From Pseudomaricurvus sp965656525 (GTDB taxonomy: Bacteria > Pseudomonadota > Gammaproteobacteria > Pseudomonadales > Cellvibrionaceae), in the NCBI GenBank assembly GCA_965656525.1, contig CBFHKY010000002.1:128754-192753 (forward strand): 64,000 bases of DNA, in the 5' to 3' direction. The notes beneath the pieces are model-generated. The model was not told the DNA's origin. It was given only the letters and a program-made list of their open reading frames with translations, and searched no databases. Numbering within the stretch: position 1 is the first letter of the stretch; each line of letters opens with the position of its first letter. Positions 7,988 to 17,270 of this stretch are shown piece after piece. Made by a program: the position numbers and the translations under genes.

Positions 7988-9379
7988 CTATTTAAAACCG
8001 GGGGGTAAGCCGCCGCCAGGAGGCATTCCGCCACCGCCGCCCATCATTCCACCCATGCCACGCATCATTTTTGCCATGCCATCGCCCTTCATCTTCTTCA
8101 TCATTTTTGCCATTTGCTTGTGTTGCTTTAACAAACGGTTTAAATCTTGAATTTGCGTGCCAGACCCCTGTGTAATGCGACGCTTGCGGGAGCCATTCAG
8201 TAAATCGGGGTTGGAGCGTTCCGCTTTCGTCATTGAGTCAATAATGACAGACATGACCTTGAACTGTTTGGTCATATCGTTTTTCTCGGCCATTTGGGCC
8301 ACATTACCCATGCCAGGCAGCTTTTCTAACATGGAAGTCATACCGCCCATGCTCTGCATTTGCTGCAACTGGTCGCGCAAATCCTCTAGGTCAAACTTTT
8401 TACCTTTGGCGACTTTATTCACCAACTTTTCAGCTTTGACCTTATCAATATTGCGCTCGGCTTCTTCGATCAGCGACATAACGTCGCCCATGCCCAAGAT
8501 GCGTGAGGCGATACGATCCGGGTGGAACGGCTCTAGCGCATCAACCTTTTCCCCCATGCCTAAGAACTTGATCGGCTTACCCGTCACATGGCGCACAGAC
8601 AGTGCGGCACCACCACGGGCATCACCATCGGCTTTTGTCAAAATAACACCGGTCAAGGCAAGCGCTTCGTTAAAAGCCTTAGCCGTATTTACGGCATCTT
8701 GACCGATCATGGCATCGATCACGAACAGCGTTTCAATCGGTGTTATGGCGGCGTGTAGCGCTTTGATTTCACCCATTAAGGCTTCATCAACATGTAAGCG
8801 ACCTGCGGTATCTACAATAACCACGTCGGCAAAACTTTTACGCCCATGAGTAATGGCGTTTTGTGCAATGTCTACTGGGTTTTGGTCTGGGCTGGAGGGG
8901 AAGAAATCCACGCCAACTTCTTGAGCCAAAGTTTCCAACTGCTTAATTGCCGCGGGGCGGTATACATCTGCCGACACCACCAGTACTTTTTTCTTCTCGC
9001 GCTCTCTCAGGTATTTCGCCAGCTTAGCAACGGTGGTTGTTTTACCAGCCCCCTGCAGGCCAGCCATCATCACAACCGCAGGCGGCGTGGTTGCAAGATT
9101 CAAGTTTTCATTCGCATCCCCCATCATAGAGACCAGCTCGCTCTCTACAATTTTAAGGAACTGCTGCCCAGGGTTGAGCGCGCGAGACACTTCTTGCCCT
9201 AGCGCACGCTTTCGCACACCCTCAATAAAGACCTTTACCACTGGCAACGCCACATCGGCTTCCAGCAGTGCTTTACGCACTTCGCGTAACGTATCTTGTA
9301 CATTCGTATCGGTTAGCTTGGCTTTGCCAGTCACTTTTTTCAGTGTTCTGGAGAGGCGATCCTGAAGATTCTCAAACAT
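7988..9379 (-). CDS. ffh: Signal recognition particle protein Ffh (SRP54)
   Basis: GTPase that binds signal sequences and 4.5S RNA and delivers ribosomes to FtsY at the membrane. 463 residues. The N domain begins MFENLQDRLSRTLKKVTGKA. The G domain has GLQGAGKTTTVAKLA (about 104-118), DTAGRLHVDE (about 190) and TKADGDARGGAAL (about 247). The M domain holds the RNA-binding region (GSRKRRITQGSGTQIQDLNR) and a methionine-rich tail. The tail is unusually rich in M and G (repeats of GGMM and GGG). The SD is weak. The order ffh, divergent CcsA-like gene, CorB-like gene is typical of gammaproteobacteria. Confidence 0.97.
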   Translation of the reverse strand: MFENLQDRLSRTLKKVTGKAKLTDTNVQDTLREVRKALLEADVALPVVKVFIEGVRKRALGQEVSRALNPGQQFLKIVESELVSMMGDANENLNLATTPPAVVMMAGLQGAGKTTTVAKLAKYLREREKKKVLVVSADVYRPAAIKQLETLAQEVGVDFFPSSPDQNPVDIAQNAITHGRKSFADVVIVDTAGRLHVDEALMGEIKALHAAITPIETLFVIDAMIGQDAVNTAKAFNEALALTGVILTKADGDARGGAALSVRHVTGKPIKFLGMGEKVDALEPFHPDRIASRILGMGDVMSLIEEAERNIDKVKAEKLVNKVAKGKKFDLEDLRDQLQQMQSMGGMTSMLEKLPGMGNVAQMAEKNDMTKQFKVMSVIIDSMTKAERSNPDLLNGSRKRRITQGSGTQIQDLNRLLKQHKQMAKMMKKMKGDGMAKMMRGMGGMMGGGGGMPPGGGLPPGFK

Positions 9380-9435
9380 GGTAAATAGGTAGCCGTCAGT
9401 TGAGCCTATGGAGAGGCTGGAGAATTTAAGAATTG

Positions 9436-9466
9436 ATTATAGCGAATTTTGGCCGTCGGTCTCCAA
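9436..9466 (-). promoter_or_regulatory. Candidate promoter of ffh
   Basis: A perfect -10, TATAAT, on the minus strand (9436-9441), 57 bases upstream of the ffh start. The best -35 is TTGGAG (9461-9466) with a long 19-base spacer. Confidence 0.5.
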
Positions 9467-9600
9467 TCCCTTTTCCCAATCGACTGAAATTCCATGTTAC
9501 GGCAAAGTTTTCTATCGGCGCTCTCTTTCTGAGACCTCTATTCTTTCGTCGCCCCCTATGACACACTTGATCCATTATCAAACCTTTACGTTATTGTGTT

Positions 9601-10413
9601 ATGTCTCTGTCAACCACGTCTCTCATTCTGAACAGTATTGCCATCCTGTTGTACCTGGGTGGCACAGCCTATCTGATTGCATGCCTCCGTCAGAAACAAG
9701 CGAGCAGCCCGACAAAGGTGCGTCTTTTGGTATGTGCCGCACTGGTATTTCAGGCTATTGGCAGCTATCACATGCTAATACTGCCAGAAGGCTTAAATTT
9801 CGGTTTCTTTAAGGTGGGGTCTTTCATTTTTTGGATAATGAACAGTATTGTGTTGCTAAGCAGCTTAAAAAAGCCTCTACACAGTTTGTTTATTTTTCTT
9901 TTCCCGCTTTCTGCCCTCGCCCTGCTTACTGCCATCGGCAGCGGAGCAACCACTGAAATAACACAGGTCAGCAAAAGCATTATTGCTCATATCTTACTGT
10001 CGGTGTTTGCTTACAGCCTTCTGATTATTGCCACTTTGCAAGCTTTATTGCTGGCCTATCAAGACCACCAGCTGAAACACAAACACCCCACAGGTTTGGT
10101 TCGACTACTGCCACCCTTGCAGACCATGGAAGCCCTATTTTTTGAAATTTTAGCCGCTGGTGAGCTGTTGCTCACGCTCGCTATCATTACGGGTTTTCTT
10201 TTCCTAGAGAACATGTTTTCGCAGCATCTCGTCCATAAAACCATTTTATCCATTATTGCCTGGGTAATTTATGCCATTTTGCTGTTCGGTCACTGGCGTC
10301 AAGGGTGGCGCGGCTACGCGGCCATTCGATGGGCATTGGGTGGATTTTCAGTCTTGATGCTGGCGTACTTTGGTAGCAAATTTGTACTCGAAATACTGCT
10401 CTCCAACACCTGA
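9601..10413 (+). CDS. CcsA/YpjD-like inner membrane protein
   Basis: A 270-residue integral membrane protein of the cytochrome c assembly (CcsA/CcmC/YpjD) superfamily. I count about eight hydrophobic segments, from SIAILLYLGGTAYLIACL (residues about 11-28) to WALGGFSVLMLAYFGSKFVL near the C-terminus. The usual tail pattern SIIAWVIYAILLFGHWRQGWRG is present; it contains the conserved histidine and tryptophan of the family. The gene is divergent from ffh and upstream of the CorB-like gene, the conserved position of YpjD in Pseudomonas and E. coli relatives. The function of this subgroup is not settled; heme handling is suggested only by family. Confidence 0.8.
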   Translation: MSLSTTSLILNSIAILLYLGGTAYLIACLRQKQASSPTKVRLLVCAALVFQAIGSYHMLILPEGLNFGFFKVGSFIFWIMNSIVLLSSLKKPLHSLFIFLFPLSALALLTAIGSGATTEITQVSKSIIAHILLSVFAYSLLIIATLQALLLAYQDHQLKHKHPTGLVRLLPPLQTMEALFFEILAAGELLLTLAIITGFLFLENMFSQHLVHKTILSIIAWVIYAILLFGHWRQGWRGYAAIRWALGGFSVLMLAYFGSKFVLEILLSNT

Positions 10414-10510
10414 GCCGCTCTCGCGGTTAAGCCAAGCCTCGAAACGGTTGCACCCTGATGATTTCTGAGTGAAGATACCGTTTTCGTGAACGACACAGGC
10501 TACAACTTCC

Positions 10511-11788
10511 TTGAATGACATTCCTTTAGGCCTATTATTTGGAATATTGGCCTGTTTAATTGTGCTGTCTGGTTTTTTCTCCAGTTCAGAAACCAGCATG
10601 ATGTCCCTAAACCGCTATCGCCTTAAGCATTTGGTGAAAAAGAATCACCGAGGGGCTGTGCGTGCCGCCAGCTTATTAGAACGCCCTGATCGTTTGATTG
10701 GCGTCATTCTGATCGGCAATAATTTGGTCAATAATTTCGCAGCGGCTATCGCTACCGTCATTGCTATTCGCTTGTACGGTGATGGCGCTATTGCGGCCGC
10801 CAGTATTCTGCTGACTTTAGCGGTATTAATCTTTTCTGAAGTAACGCCAAAAACTATAGCCGCCCTGCACCCAGAAAAGATCGCGTTTCCGGCGAGTTTT
10901 ATTCTCAAGCCATTACTTTGGGTGCTGTACCCTGCCGTATGGCTGGTTAATAGTATCTCTAATGGCTTGGCACGCTTGTTTGGAGTAGACCCCTCTGCCA
11001 CCAGCAACAGCGAACACCTTCACCCCGATGAGCTTCGTACAGCTGTGGATGAACATGGTGATTTAATTCCCGACCAACACCAAGGTATTTTGCTGAATGT
11101 TCTAGATTTAGAAAAGGCCACTGTCGAAGACATTATGATCCCTCGAAACGATGTTTGTGGGATCGATCTGGAAGATGACATCCCCACAATTTTGAAGCGC
11201 ATTCGATCCTCAGAGTATACCCGCTTACCCGTCTATGAAGGGGATATCAATAAAGTGGTGGGTATTCTGCATCTGCGCAACGCCGCACGCTTTATTCACG
11301 GTGATAACGAATCTGTCACTCATGAAGCCATTCGTCGCTTTACTCGCGAACCCTACTTCATCCCAGAAGGTACCCCTCTGCACACCCAGCTGATGAACTT
11401 TCAGCAGCAAAAACGCCGTATGGCCATCGTAGTTGATGAGTATGGTGACATCCAAGGTATTGTCACCATGGAAGACCTGCTTGAAGAAATTGTCGGCGAT
11501 TTCACAACTAATTTAGCTGAAGAAGAAAACCCAGAGATTTCTGCATTAGACAACGGCTGGCATTCTGTGGAAGGCGGCACATCAATACGTGACATCAACC
11601 GGCACTTAGGCTGGGCACTGCCGACCGAAGGGCCAAAAACACTGAATGGATTGATGGTTGAGAAGTTAGAAAACATTCCCTCTGGTCACGTAGGAATGCG
11701 AGTGGGCAATTACTTATTAGAAACCGTCACACTGACCGACAAGATGATTGAAATGGCTAAGGTAAGAGCCTTACACATTCAAGACTAA
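10511..11788 (+). CDS. CNNM/CBS-pair/CorC_HlyC membrane protein (CorB/YfjD type)
   Basis: Predicted magnesium or cobalt transport-related membrane protein. 425 residues. An N-terminal CNNM (DUF21) domain has three or four hydrophobic segments and the typical SGFFSSSETSMMSLNRYRL (residues 20-38). Two CBS domains follow (VEDIMIPRNDVCGID, then RMAIVVDEYGDIQGIVTMED). The C-terminal CorC_HlyC transporter-associated domain ends at VTLTDKMIEMAKV. The start is a TTG: a stop lies eight codons upstream in frame and the next ATG in frame would delete the conserved first helix. No clear SD is visible. Probably cotranscribed with the preceding gene, 97 bases upstream. Confidence 0.88.
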   Translation: MNDIPLGLLFGILACLIVLSGFFSSSETSMMSLNRYRLKHLVKKNHRGAVRAASLLERPDRLIGVILIGNNLVNNFAAAIATVIAIRLYGDGAIAAASILLTLAVLIFSEVTPKTIAALHPEKIAFPASFILKPLLWVLYPAVWLVNSISNGLARLFGVDPSATSNSEHLHPDELRTAVDEHGDLIPDQHQGILLNVLDLEKATVEDIMIPRNDVCGIDLEDDIPTILKRIRSSEYTRLPVYEGDINKVVGILHLRNAARFIHGDNESVTHEAIRRFTREPYFIPEGTPLHTQLMNFQQQKRRMAIVVDEYGDIQGIVTMEDLLEEIVGDFTTNLAEEENPEISALDNGWHSVEGGTSIRDINRHLGWALPTEGPKTLNGLMVEKLENIPSGHVGMRVGNYLLETVTLTDKMIEMAKVRALHIQD

Positions 11789-11913
11789 ATTCAACTGACA
11801 ACGGCTTTTCGGCGAGCTAGAAAGAGGTGGTACACTTACGACATAAGCGCGCCCCACTACTCCAGTGAAAGGCACGCCTGTTCCACCCTATTGAAAGGCT
11901 AAGCGAGAAGAGC

Positions 11914-12705
11914 TTATCGCCCTTTGAATTCTGGCTTACGCTTCTCAGTGAAAGCTGAGCCACCCTCGCGAAAATCTTCACTCAAAAAAGTAATATTCTG
12001 CACTTGGGCTTCGCGCTCCATAATTTGATCAAGGGTCGCGGTCTGTGACTCTTGAATGATCTTTTTCGACAAAGACAAAGTCAGCGGTGCTTTTTCTGCC
12101 AATTCCTGCGCCCAAGCCTTAGCGTTTTCCAACAACTCTTGTGCAGGCACGACACGATTGACCAACCCCCAGCGCTCGCAATCAACGGCTGGCAGACGCT
12201 GCGAAAAAGCGATCATTTCGTACGCTTTTTTCGAACCCATTGCTGACTGTAGAAACTTATGGGTGCCGCCATCAGGAATTAAGCTGATTGCCCCAAAAGC
12301 CGAATACAGAAACGCGTTCTCCGCCATAACACTCAAGTCACAAGCCATAGCGATAGCACCACCAATACCGGCCGCCGCGCCCTGCACGACACTGATGACC
12401 GGCTTAGTGTTTTTGGTGATGGATTGCAAAATAGGGTTGTACTCACGATGAATCAAACGTGTCACGAAGCCGTTTTCTTCACTGGGTGGCAACATTTCCT
12501 GTAAGTCTGCTCCAGCGCAAAAGCCCTTTCCATTCCCAGCCAGCATAATCACACGCACATTGGTATCGACATCGGCCTGCTGCATGGCTTCTACCAATTC
12601 ACGGCGCAACGTTTTATTGAGGGAATTTAACGACTCCGGACGATTGAGCGTAATGATCGCAACGGCGCCATCGAGCTCATAAGTTAGTGCTTCAAAGTTA
12701 CTCAT
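11914..12705 (-). CDS. Enoyl-CoA hydratase/isomerase
   Basis: Crotonase-fold enzyme that probably hydrates 2-enoyl-CoA in fatty or branched acyl-CoA degradation. I start it at the ATG at 12705 (MSNFEALTYELDGAVAIITL), with AAGGT upstream, giving 263 residues. The longer frame runs through the preceding gene's terminator. Oxyanion-hole segments are GNGKGFCAGADLQEML (about residue 65) and VQGAAAGIGGAIAMACDLSV (about 98-117). The position of the usual catalytic glutamate reads AISLIPDGGTHKFL, so the second acid may be aspartate, as in isomerase-like or PaaG-like members. A terminator lies between it and the SDR gene upstream, so it may be expressed partly on its own. Confidence 0.85.
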   Translation of the reverse strand: MSNFEALTYELDGAVAIITLNRPESLNSLNKTLRRELVEAMQQADVDTNVRVIMLAGNGKGFCAGADLQEMLPPSEENGFVTRLIHREYNPILQSITKNTKPVISVVQGAAAGIGGAIAMACDLSVMAENAFLYSAFGAISLIPDGGTHKFLQSAMGSKKAYEMIAFSQRLPAVDCERWGLVNRVVPAQELLENAKAWAQELAEKAPLTLSLSKKIIQESQTATLDQIMEREAQVQNITFLSEDFREGGSAFTEKRKPEFKGR

Positions 12706-12755
12706 AGTATTTTCTACCTTCTGTAAGGGGCGACATTGCAGCATACTGCAAACAG

Positions 12756-12787
12756 AAAAAAGGCCCGCTCGCATGCAGGCCTTTTTC
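12756..12787 (-). terminator. Terminator between the HSD10-like gene and the enoyl-CoA hydratase gene
   Basis: AAAAAGGCC (12757-12765) pairs with GGCCTTTTT (12778-12786), 25 bases past the SDR stop. It ends in five to six T on the minus strand. It would reduce readthrough from the thiolase operon into the last gene. Confidence 0.8.
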
Positions 12788-12811
12788 GCATTCAAAACAC
12801 AATCAGAAAAC

Positions 12812-13582
12812 TTACTTAGGCTGCATACGGATTGCCGCATCCAAACGAACAGTTTCGCCGTTCATGTAGTCGTTTTCTACCATATGCAGAGACAGCTTGG
12901 CGATTTCTTCTGTTTTACCTAAACGGCGTGGGAACACAGTCGAAGCCTCTAGAGCTTTGTAGTAAGTCTCTTCGATGGTGTCGAAGAGCGGGGTATGAAT
13001 CAAACCAGGAGCGATCGTGTTTACACGGATACCGTAAGGTTCCAACTCGCGCGCCATTGGCAGGCACATACCCACGATTGCACCCTTGGTCGCCGAATAG
13101 GCCACTTGACCCACCTGACCTTCAAAAGCCGCAACCGATGCGGTATTGATGATCACGCCACGGCAACCGTCGTCGTTTACTGGCTCATTTTTAGCCATCT
13201 GCTCAGCCGCCAAACGCGCCACATTGAAGGTACCCACTTGGTTGATCATCACAATTTTCATGTACAGGTCGATTGGATGTGGGCCTTTTTTACCGAAGGT
13301 TTTGCAAGCGGGGCCAATACCCGCGTAGTTGTTTACGATGTGCAAAGCACCAAACTTGTCCATCACGCCATTGATCGCCGCCTGAACAGACTCTTCACTG
13401 GATACATCCACATTGAAGTAAGCAACGTTGTCGCCCAAGCCTTCGGCAACCTGTGTGCCCAGCTCTTCGTTCATATCGAAGATAGCTACATTCGCACCTT
13501 TCGATGCATAAAGCTCTACCGTAGCACGGCCAAGACCAGAAGCACCGCCTGTCACAACCGCTGTTTTACCTTGAATATCCAT
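12812..13582 (-). CDS. HSD10-like short-chain 3-hydroxyacyl-CoA dehydrogenase
   Basis: NAD-dependent oxidoreductase, 256 residues. It resembles human HSD10 (type 10 17-beta-HSD, 3-hydroxy-2-methylbutyryl-CoA dehydrogenase) along its whole length. TGGASGLG is the cofactor motif (residues 11-18). The conserved stretch GVIINTASVAAFEGQVGQVA leads into the catalytic YSATK. It ends DAAIRMQPK like HSD10. The usual NAG motif reads NNYAGIG. AGGAGA precedes the ATG. It sits between the thiolase/FadJ genes and an enoyl-CoA hydratase, so a role in beta-oxidation, perhaps of 2-methyl-branched acyl-CoA, is an inference from family and context. Confidence 0.88.
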   Translation of the reverse strand: MDIQGKTAVVTGGASGLGRATVELYASKGANVAIFDMNEELGTQVAEGLGDNVAYFNVDVSSEESVQAAINGVMDKFGALHIVNNYAGIGPACKTFGKKGPHPIDLYMKIVMINQVGTFNVARLAAEQMAKNEPVNDDGCRGVIINTASVAAFEGQVGQVAYSATKGAIVGMCLPMARELEPYGIRVNTIAPGLIHTPLFDTIEETYYKALEASTVFPRRLGKTEEIAKLSLHMVENDYMNGETVRLDAAIRMQPK

Positions 13583-13644
13583 ACTGTTCTCCTATGTTCA
13601 TTCGCCTGATTAGGCATTTTAAAAAAGTGTATCAATCAACAGAA

Positions 13645-15810
13645 CTACACCAGCATTTCACCAGCAGCCAGTTTGTCTTCCAAAATAGCAGGTACTGCAA
13701 AGCGCTCACCGTAAGTGGCTTCCAGCTCTTTCGCTCGGGCTATAAAAGCAGCGATGCCAATATCACCATTGTATTCGTAGGTGTTTACCACCTGAATAAA
13801 ACCACCCGTCCAGGCTGGAGCCCCGATACCCAGCATAGCGCCCACATTACCATCGGCTACAGAGCGCAGGACACCTTCTTGTAAGCACTTTAAGGTTTCA
13901 ATCACTTGGCGGAACAGCAGACGGTCTTGCATATCCTGTTCAGGCAACGCCGCATCTGCATTGCCATACAGCTCGTCTAACTTACCCCAAGGGGTCTTTG
14001 TGCCCGTGTAATCGAAGAAACCACCCCCGTGGTGACGACCACCGCGGCCAAACTCGTTAATCATGGTCTCGGCGACCTCAGTGGCCACACTGTAATCCAT
14101 CTTGGCACCAAACACGCCCATATCACGATGAGTGGCCGCCATTTTACGAATCAATTCTTGGCTGATTTCATCGTAAACTGTCAATGGGCCAACCGGCATA
14201 CCCATGTACTTGCCCATATTATCAATCAGAACAGGGCTCAGACCTTCTTTCAGCAGGCGTGTGCCTTCATCCAAATACGTCACAAACACACGGGTGGTGA
14301 AAAAGCCCAGCGAGTCGTTCACAACGATTGGGGTCTTGCGAATCTGCCGAGAGAAATCAAACGCTTTGGCCAAAGCTTCATCACTGGTTTTCTCACCCAT
14401 AATGATTTCAACCAGCGGCATTTTGTCCACGGGTGAAAAGAAGTGAATACCAATGTAGTTAGCCGGATTTCCACTGGCTTCTGCCAATTCAGAGATCGGC
14501 AGAGACGAGGTGTTTGAACCAAACACACCACCCGCCGCCAATTGGCTTTCGGCATCTTGCGTGACTTGTGCTTTCAGCGCTTTGTTTTCAAACACCGCTT
14601 CCACAATCAGATCGCAGCCTTGCAGATCAGCGTAATCATCTGTGGGCTTAATTAGATCCAACACCGCTGCCATATCGGCTTCGGTTTTCCGGCCTTTTTC
14701 AACCTGCTTTGCCAATAGCTTAGCGGTGTAGGCTTTGCCTTTTTCGGCCGCTTCAACACTGATGTCTTTCAGCACCACTTCAATACCAACAGACGCCGCA
14801 CTGAAAGCAATACCTTGCCCCATCATTCCGGCCCCCAGAATACCTAACTTTTTCACTTTGGTGGGCTCGATATTTGCTGGACGGCTAGCACCACCGTTAA
14901 CCGCATTCATTTGAAAGAAACCGGCCGTGATAATGTTTTTCGCTTCTTTTGTCGTCAATAGATACGCCAGTCCACGTGATTCTTGACGCATAGCCGATTC
15001 AAAGCCTGTGCAGACAGCCTCATTGGCCACCTGAAGAATTTGCTCAGGCGCTGGCAGCAAGCCGCGAGTTTTCTTAAACACAGCACCTACGGACAGCGCT
15101 AATGTTTGGCCGATCACAGGGTTAGTGGTGTCACCGCCTGGAATTTTGTGGCCTTTTACATCCCAGGGCTGTGCCCATGCATCAGGGTTCGCCTTAATCC
15201 AGGCTTTGGCGGCTGGCACCAACGCTTCAGGGCTGTCTACCAGTTCATCGACATACCCCACTTTAGCTGCCTTTGCGGCAGGCATTTTTGCGCCTTCCAG
15301 CAACAATGGCAGCGCGCTTTGCAGCCCTAGCATATGAATAGAACGAACCACACCACCGGCGCCCGGCAACAGACCCAATGTGACTTCCGGCAGACCAATA
15401 ATAACTTTAGGCGAATCCCAAGCAATGCGGCGATTACACGCCAGACAAATCTCTAAACCACCCCCTAGGGCTGCACCGTTAATGGCGGCCACCACAGGTA
15501 CTTGCAACTTTTCCCAGCGGCGTAACGGCGCTTTGAGCTCATCTTCGATCATACGGTACGCGCCCTCTTCTTCCCCTTTCGGGATAGAAGACAGCTCTTT
15601 TAAATCACCACCGGCAAAAAATGTTTTCTTGGCCGAAGCAATCACTACACCTGTCAGACCGTCTTCCGCTTCCAGCTTGTCGGCCACCGCGGCCATCGCG
15701 CTACGAAACTGAACGTTCATCGAATTAACGGGACCATCCATATCCATGGTGATGGTAACGATACCGTCAGTGTCTTTCTCAAATACAAAACCGTGAATTT
15801 TCTCACTCAT
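13645..15810 (-). CDS. fadJ: FadJ/FadB-type enoyl-CoA hydratase and 3-hydroxyacyl-CoA dehydrogenase
   Basis: Bifunctional alpha subunit of the fatty acid oxidation complex. 721 residues. The N-terminal crotonase domain has KKTFFAGGDLKELS (about 60) and AINGAALGGGLEICLACNRR (about 108-127), and the catalytic-glutamate region LPEVTLGLLPGAGG. The NAD-binding domain begins KLGILGAGMMGQGIAFSAAS (about 324). The dehydrogenase catalytic histidine lies in YIGIHFFSPVDKMPLVEII. The C-terminal dehydrogenase domain begins NDSLGFFTTRVF. Thirty-three bases separate it from the thiolase gene upstream, so the two subunits are cotranscribed in the order beta then alpha. Confidence 0.92.
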   Translation of the reverse strand: MSEKIHGFVFEKDTDGIVTITMDMDGPVNSMNVQFRSAMAAVADKLEAEDGLTGVVIASAKKTFFAGGDLKELSSIPKGEEEGAYRMIEDELKAPLRRWEKLQVPVVAAINGAALGGGLEICLACNRRIAWDSPKVIIGLPEVTLGLLPGAGGVVRSIHMLGLQSALPLLLEGAKMPAAKAAKVGYVDELVDSPEALVPAAKAWIKANPDAWAQPWDVKGHKIPGGDTTNPVIGQTLALSVGAVFKKTRGLLPAPEQILQVANEAVCTGFESAMRQESRGLAYLLTTKEAKNIITAGFFQMNAVNGGASRPANIEPTKVKKLGILGAGMMGQGIAFSAASVGIEVVLKDISVEAAEKGKAYTAKLLAKQVEKGRKTEADMAAVLDLIKPTDDYADLQGCDLIVEAVFENKALKAQVTQDAESQLAAGGVFGSNTSSLPISELAEASGNPANYIGIHFFSPVDKMPLVEIIMGEKTSDEALAKAFDFSRQIRKTPIVVNDSLGFFTTRVFVTYLDEGTRLLKEGLSPVLIDNMGKYMGMPVGPLTVYDEISQELIRKMAATHRDMGVFGAKMDYSVATEVAETMINEFGRGGRHHGGGFFDYTGTKTPWGKLDELYGNADAALPEQDMQDRLLFRQVIETLKCLQEGVLRSVADGNVGAMLGIGAPAWTGGFIQVVNTYEYNGDIGIAAFIARAKELEATYGERFAVPAILEDKLAAGEMLV

Positions 15811-15843
15811 GACTCAAAACCTTTTCCTGTCGCTATCGTTGTC

Positions 15844-17052
15844 TTAAACACGCTCAATGATGGTGGCAATACCCATGCCGCCGCCAACACACAACGCGAT
15901 CATGCCACGCTGCAGATCTCGGCGTTCCAATTCGTCCAGCAACGCACCTACCAACATGCCACCCGTTGCACCCAATGGATGACCCATCGCAATGGCACCG
16001 CCGTTTACGTTAACGATATCGTGGGATACATCCAAATCTTCCATGAAGCGCAAAACAATAGAGGCAAAAGCTTCATTCACTTCGAACAAATCAATATCCT
16101 TCGCTGTGAGACCCGCTTTCGCCAACGCTTTTTTCGCCGCAGGGCCTGGGCCTGTCAGCATAATGGTCGGGTCGGTGGCCAATACAGCAGCAGAGATCAC
16201 TTTGGCACGAGCTTTTAAGCCCAAGTCTTTACCAGCTTTTTCACTGCCTACGAGCACCGCCGATGAGCCATCCACAATACCGGAAGAGTTACCTGCCGTG
16301 TGAACGTGGTCGATGGACATCAAACTTGGGTATTTTTTCAAAACCATATCATCGAAGCCCATAGCACCCATAGGTGCAAAGACGGGCTTTAGGCCGCTCA
16401 GGGTTTCTACCGTGGTGCCCGGGCGAATATACTCATCTCGCGCCAGAATGGTCAGGCCATTAAGGTCTTTTACCGGCACCACAGAGCGATCAAAATAACC
16501 GTTATCGCGCGCAAAGGCTGCTCGCTTCTGAGATTCTGCCGCATAGGTGTCTACCGCAGTACGATCCCAACCGCCAATAGTCGCAATGGTGTCAGCACCA
16601 ATACCCTGCGGCACGATGCTGTCATTAAAAATGACTTCGGGGTCGTTTAACCAAGCACCACCAGAAGACCCCATAGGGACACGAGACATACATTCAACAC
16701 CACCGGCAACAACAAGATCTTCCCAGCCAGAAGCAATTTTCTGAGAGGCGATATTGACGGCTTCTAAACCTGACGCACAAAAGCGATCCAATTGAACACC
16801 CGGTACGCTCTGATCCCAGTTGGCAAATTGCACAATGTGCTTGGCCACGTCACCGCCCTGCTCACCGGAGGGCGTCACGCAACCCATGATCACATCATCG
16901 ACGTAGCTGGTATCTAGGTCGAAGCGAGCCTGTAACTCGGTCAACAAGCCGCCAGCTAAAGCAACAGGTTTCACTTCATGAAGAGAGCCGCTTTGCTTAC
17001 CGGCGCCCCGTGGGGTTCGAATCGCATCGTATATGTACGCTGTGTGTGGCAT
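15844..17052 (-). CDS. Acetyl-CoA C-acyltransferase (thiolase)
   Basis: Cleaves 3-ketoacyl-CoA to acetyl-CoA and a shortened acyl-CoA. 402 residues. The active-site cysteine lies in LDRFCASGLEAVNIA (about residue 93). The second motif is NVNGGAIAMGHPLGATGGML (about 350) and the C-terminal cysteine is in ALCVGGGMGIATIIERV. AGGAT precedes the ATG. It is the first gene of the beta-oxidation operon, divergent from an AraC-type regulator. Paralogues (AtoB, FadA, FadI) cannot be told apart by eye; acyl chain preference is unknown. Confidence 0.93.
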   Translation of the reverse strand: MPHTAYIYDAIRTPRGAGKQSGSLHEVKPVALAGGLLTELQARFDLDTSYVDDVIMGCVTPSGEQGGDVAKHIVQFANWDQSVPGVQLDRFCASGLEAVNIASQKIASGWEDLVVAGGVECMSRVPMGSSGGAWLNDPEVIFNDSIVPQGIGADTIATIGGWDRTAVDTYAAESQKRAAFARDNGYFDRSVVPVKDLNGLTILARDEYIRPGTTVETLSGLKPVFAPMGAMGFDDMVLKKYPSLMSIDHVHTAGNSSGIVDGSSAVLVGSEKAGKDLGLKARAKVISAAVLATDPTIMLTGPGPAAKKALAKAGLTAKDIDLFEVNEAFASIVLRFMEDLDVSHDIVNVNGGAIAMGHPLGATGGMLVGALLDELERRDLQRGMIALCVGGGMGIATIIERV

Positions 17053-17270
17053 TTCTGTATCCTATATGAGTGAATCGGTGTTGATCTACGGTTCATCATG
17101 TACGGTTTGCACTTAGGGGTCTACCTTTTAGGAGATTCTTGGCAATATATACATTTTGGGCATTATTCCGGTGATGAAGGGGGTTCAACAAGGTTTTTTG
17201 AGGACATAAATTGACATTTTATTCCTTCCAAGTAAGGATTGTCACCTAAACAATCGGCGGGTCAATCATC

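Noticed and set aside
12995..13609. 204-codon plus-strand frame opposite the HSD10-like gene
   Set aside because: Antisense shadow of a well-supported gene; histidine-rich composition typical of reversed coding DNA.
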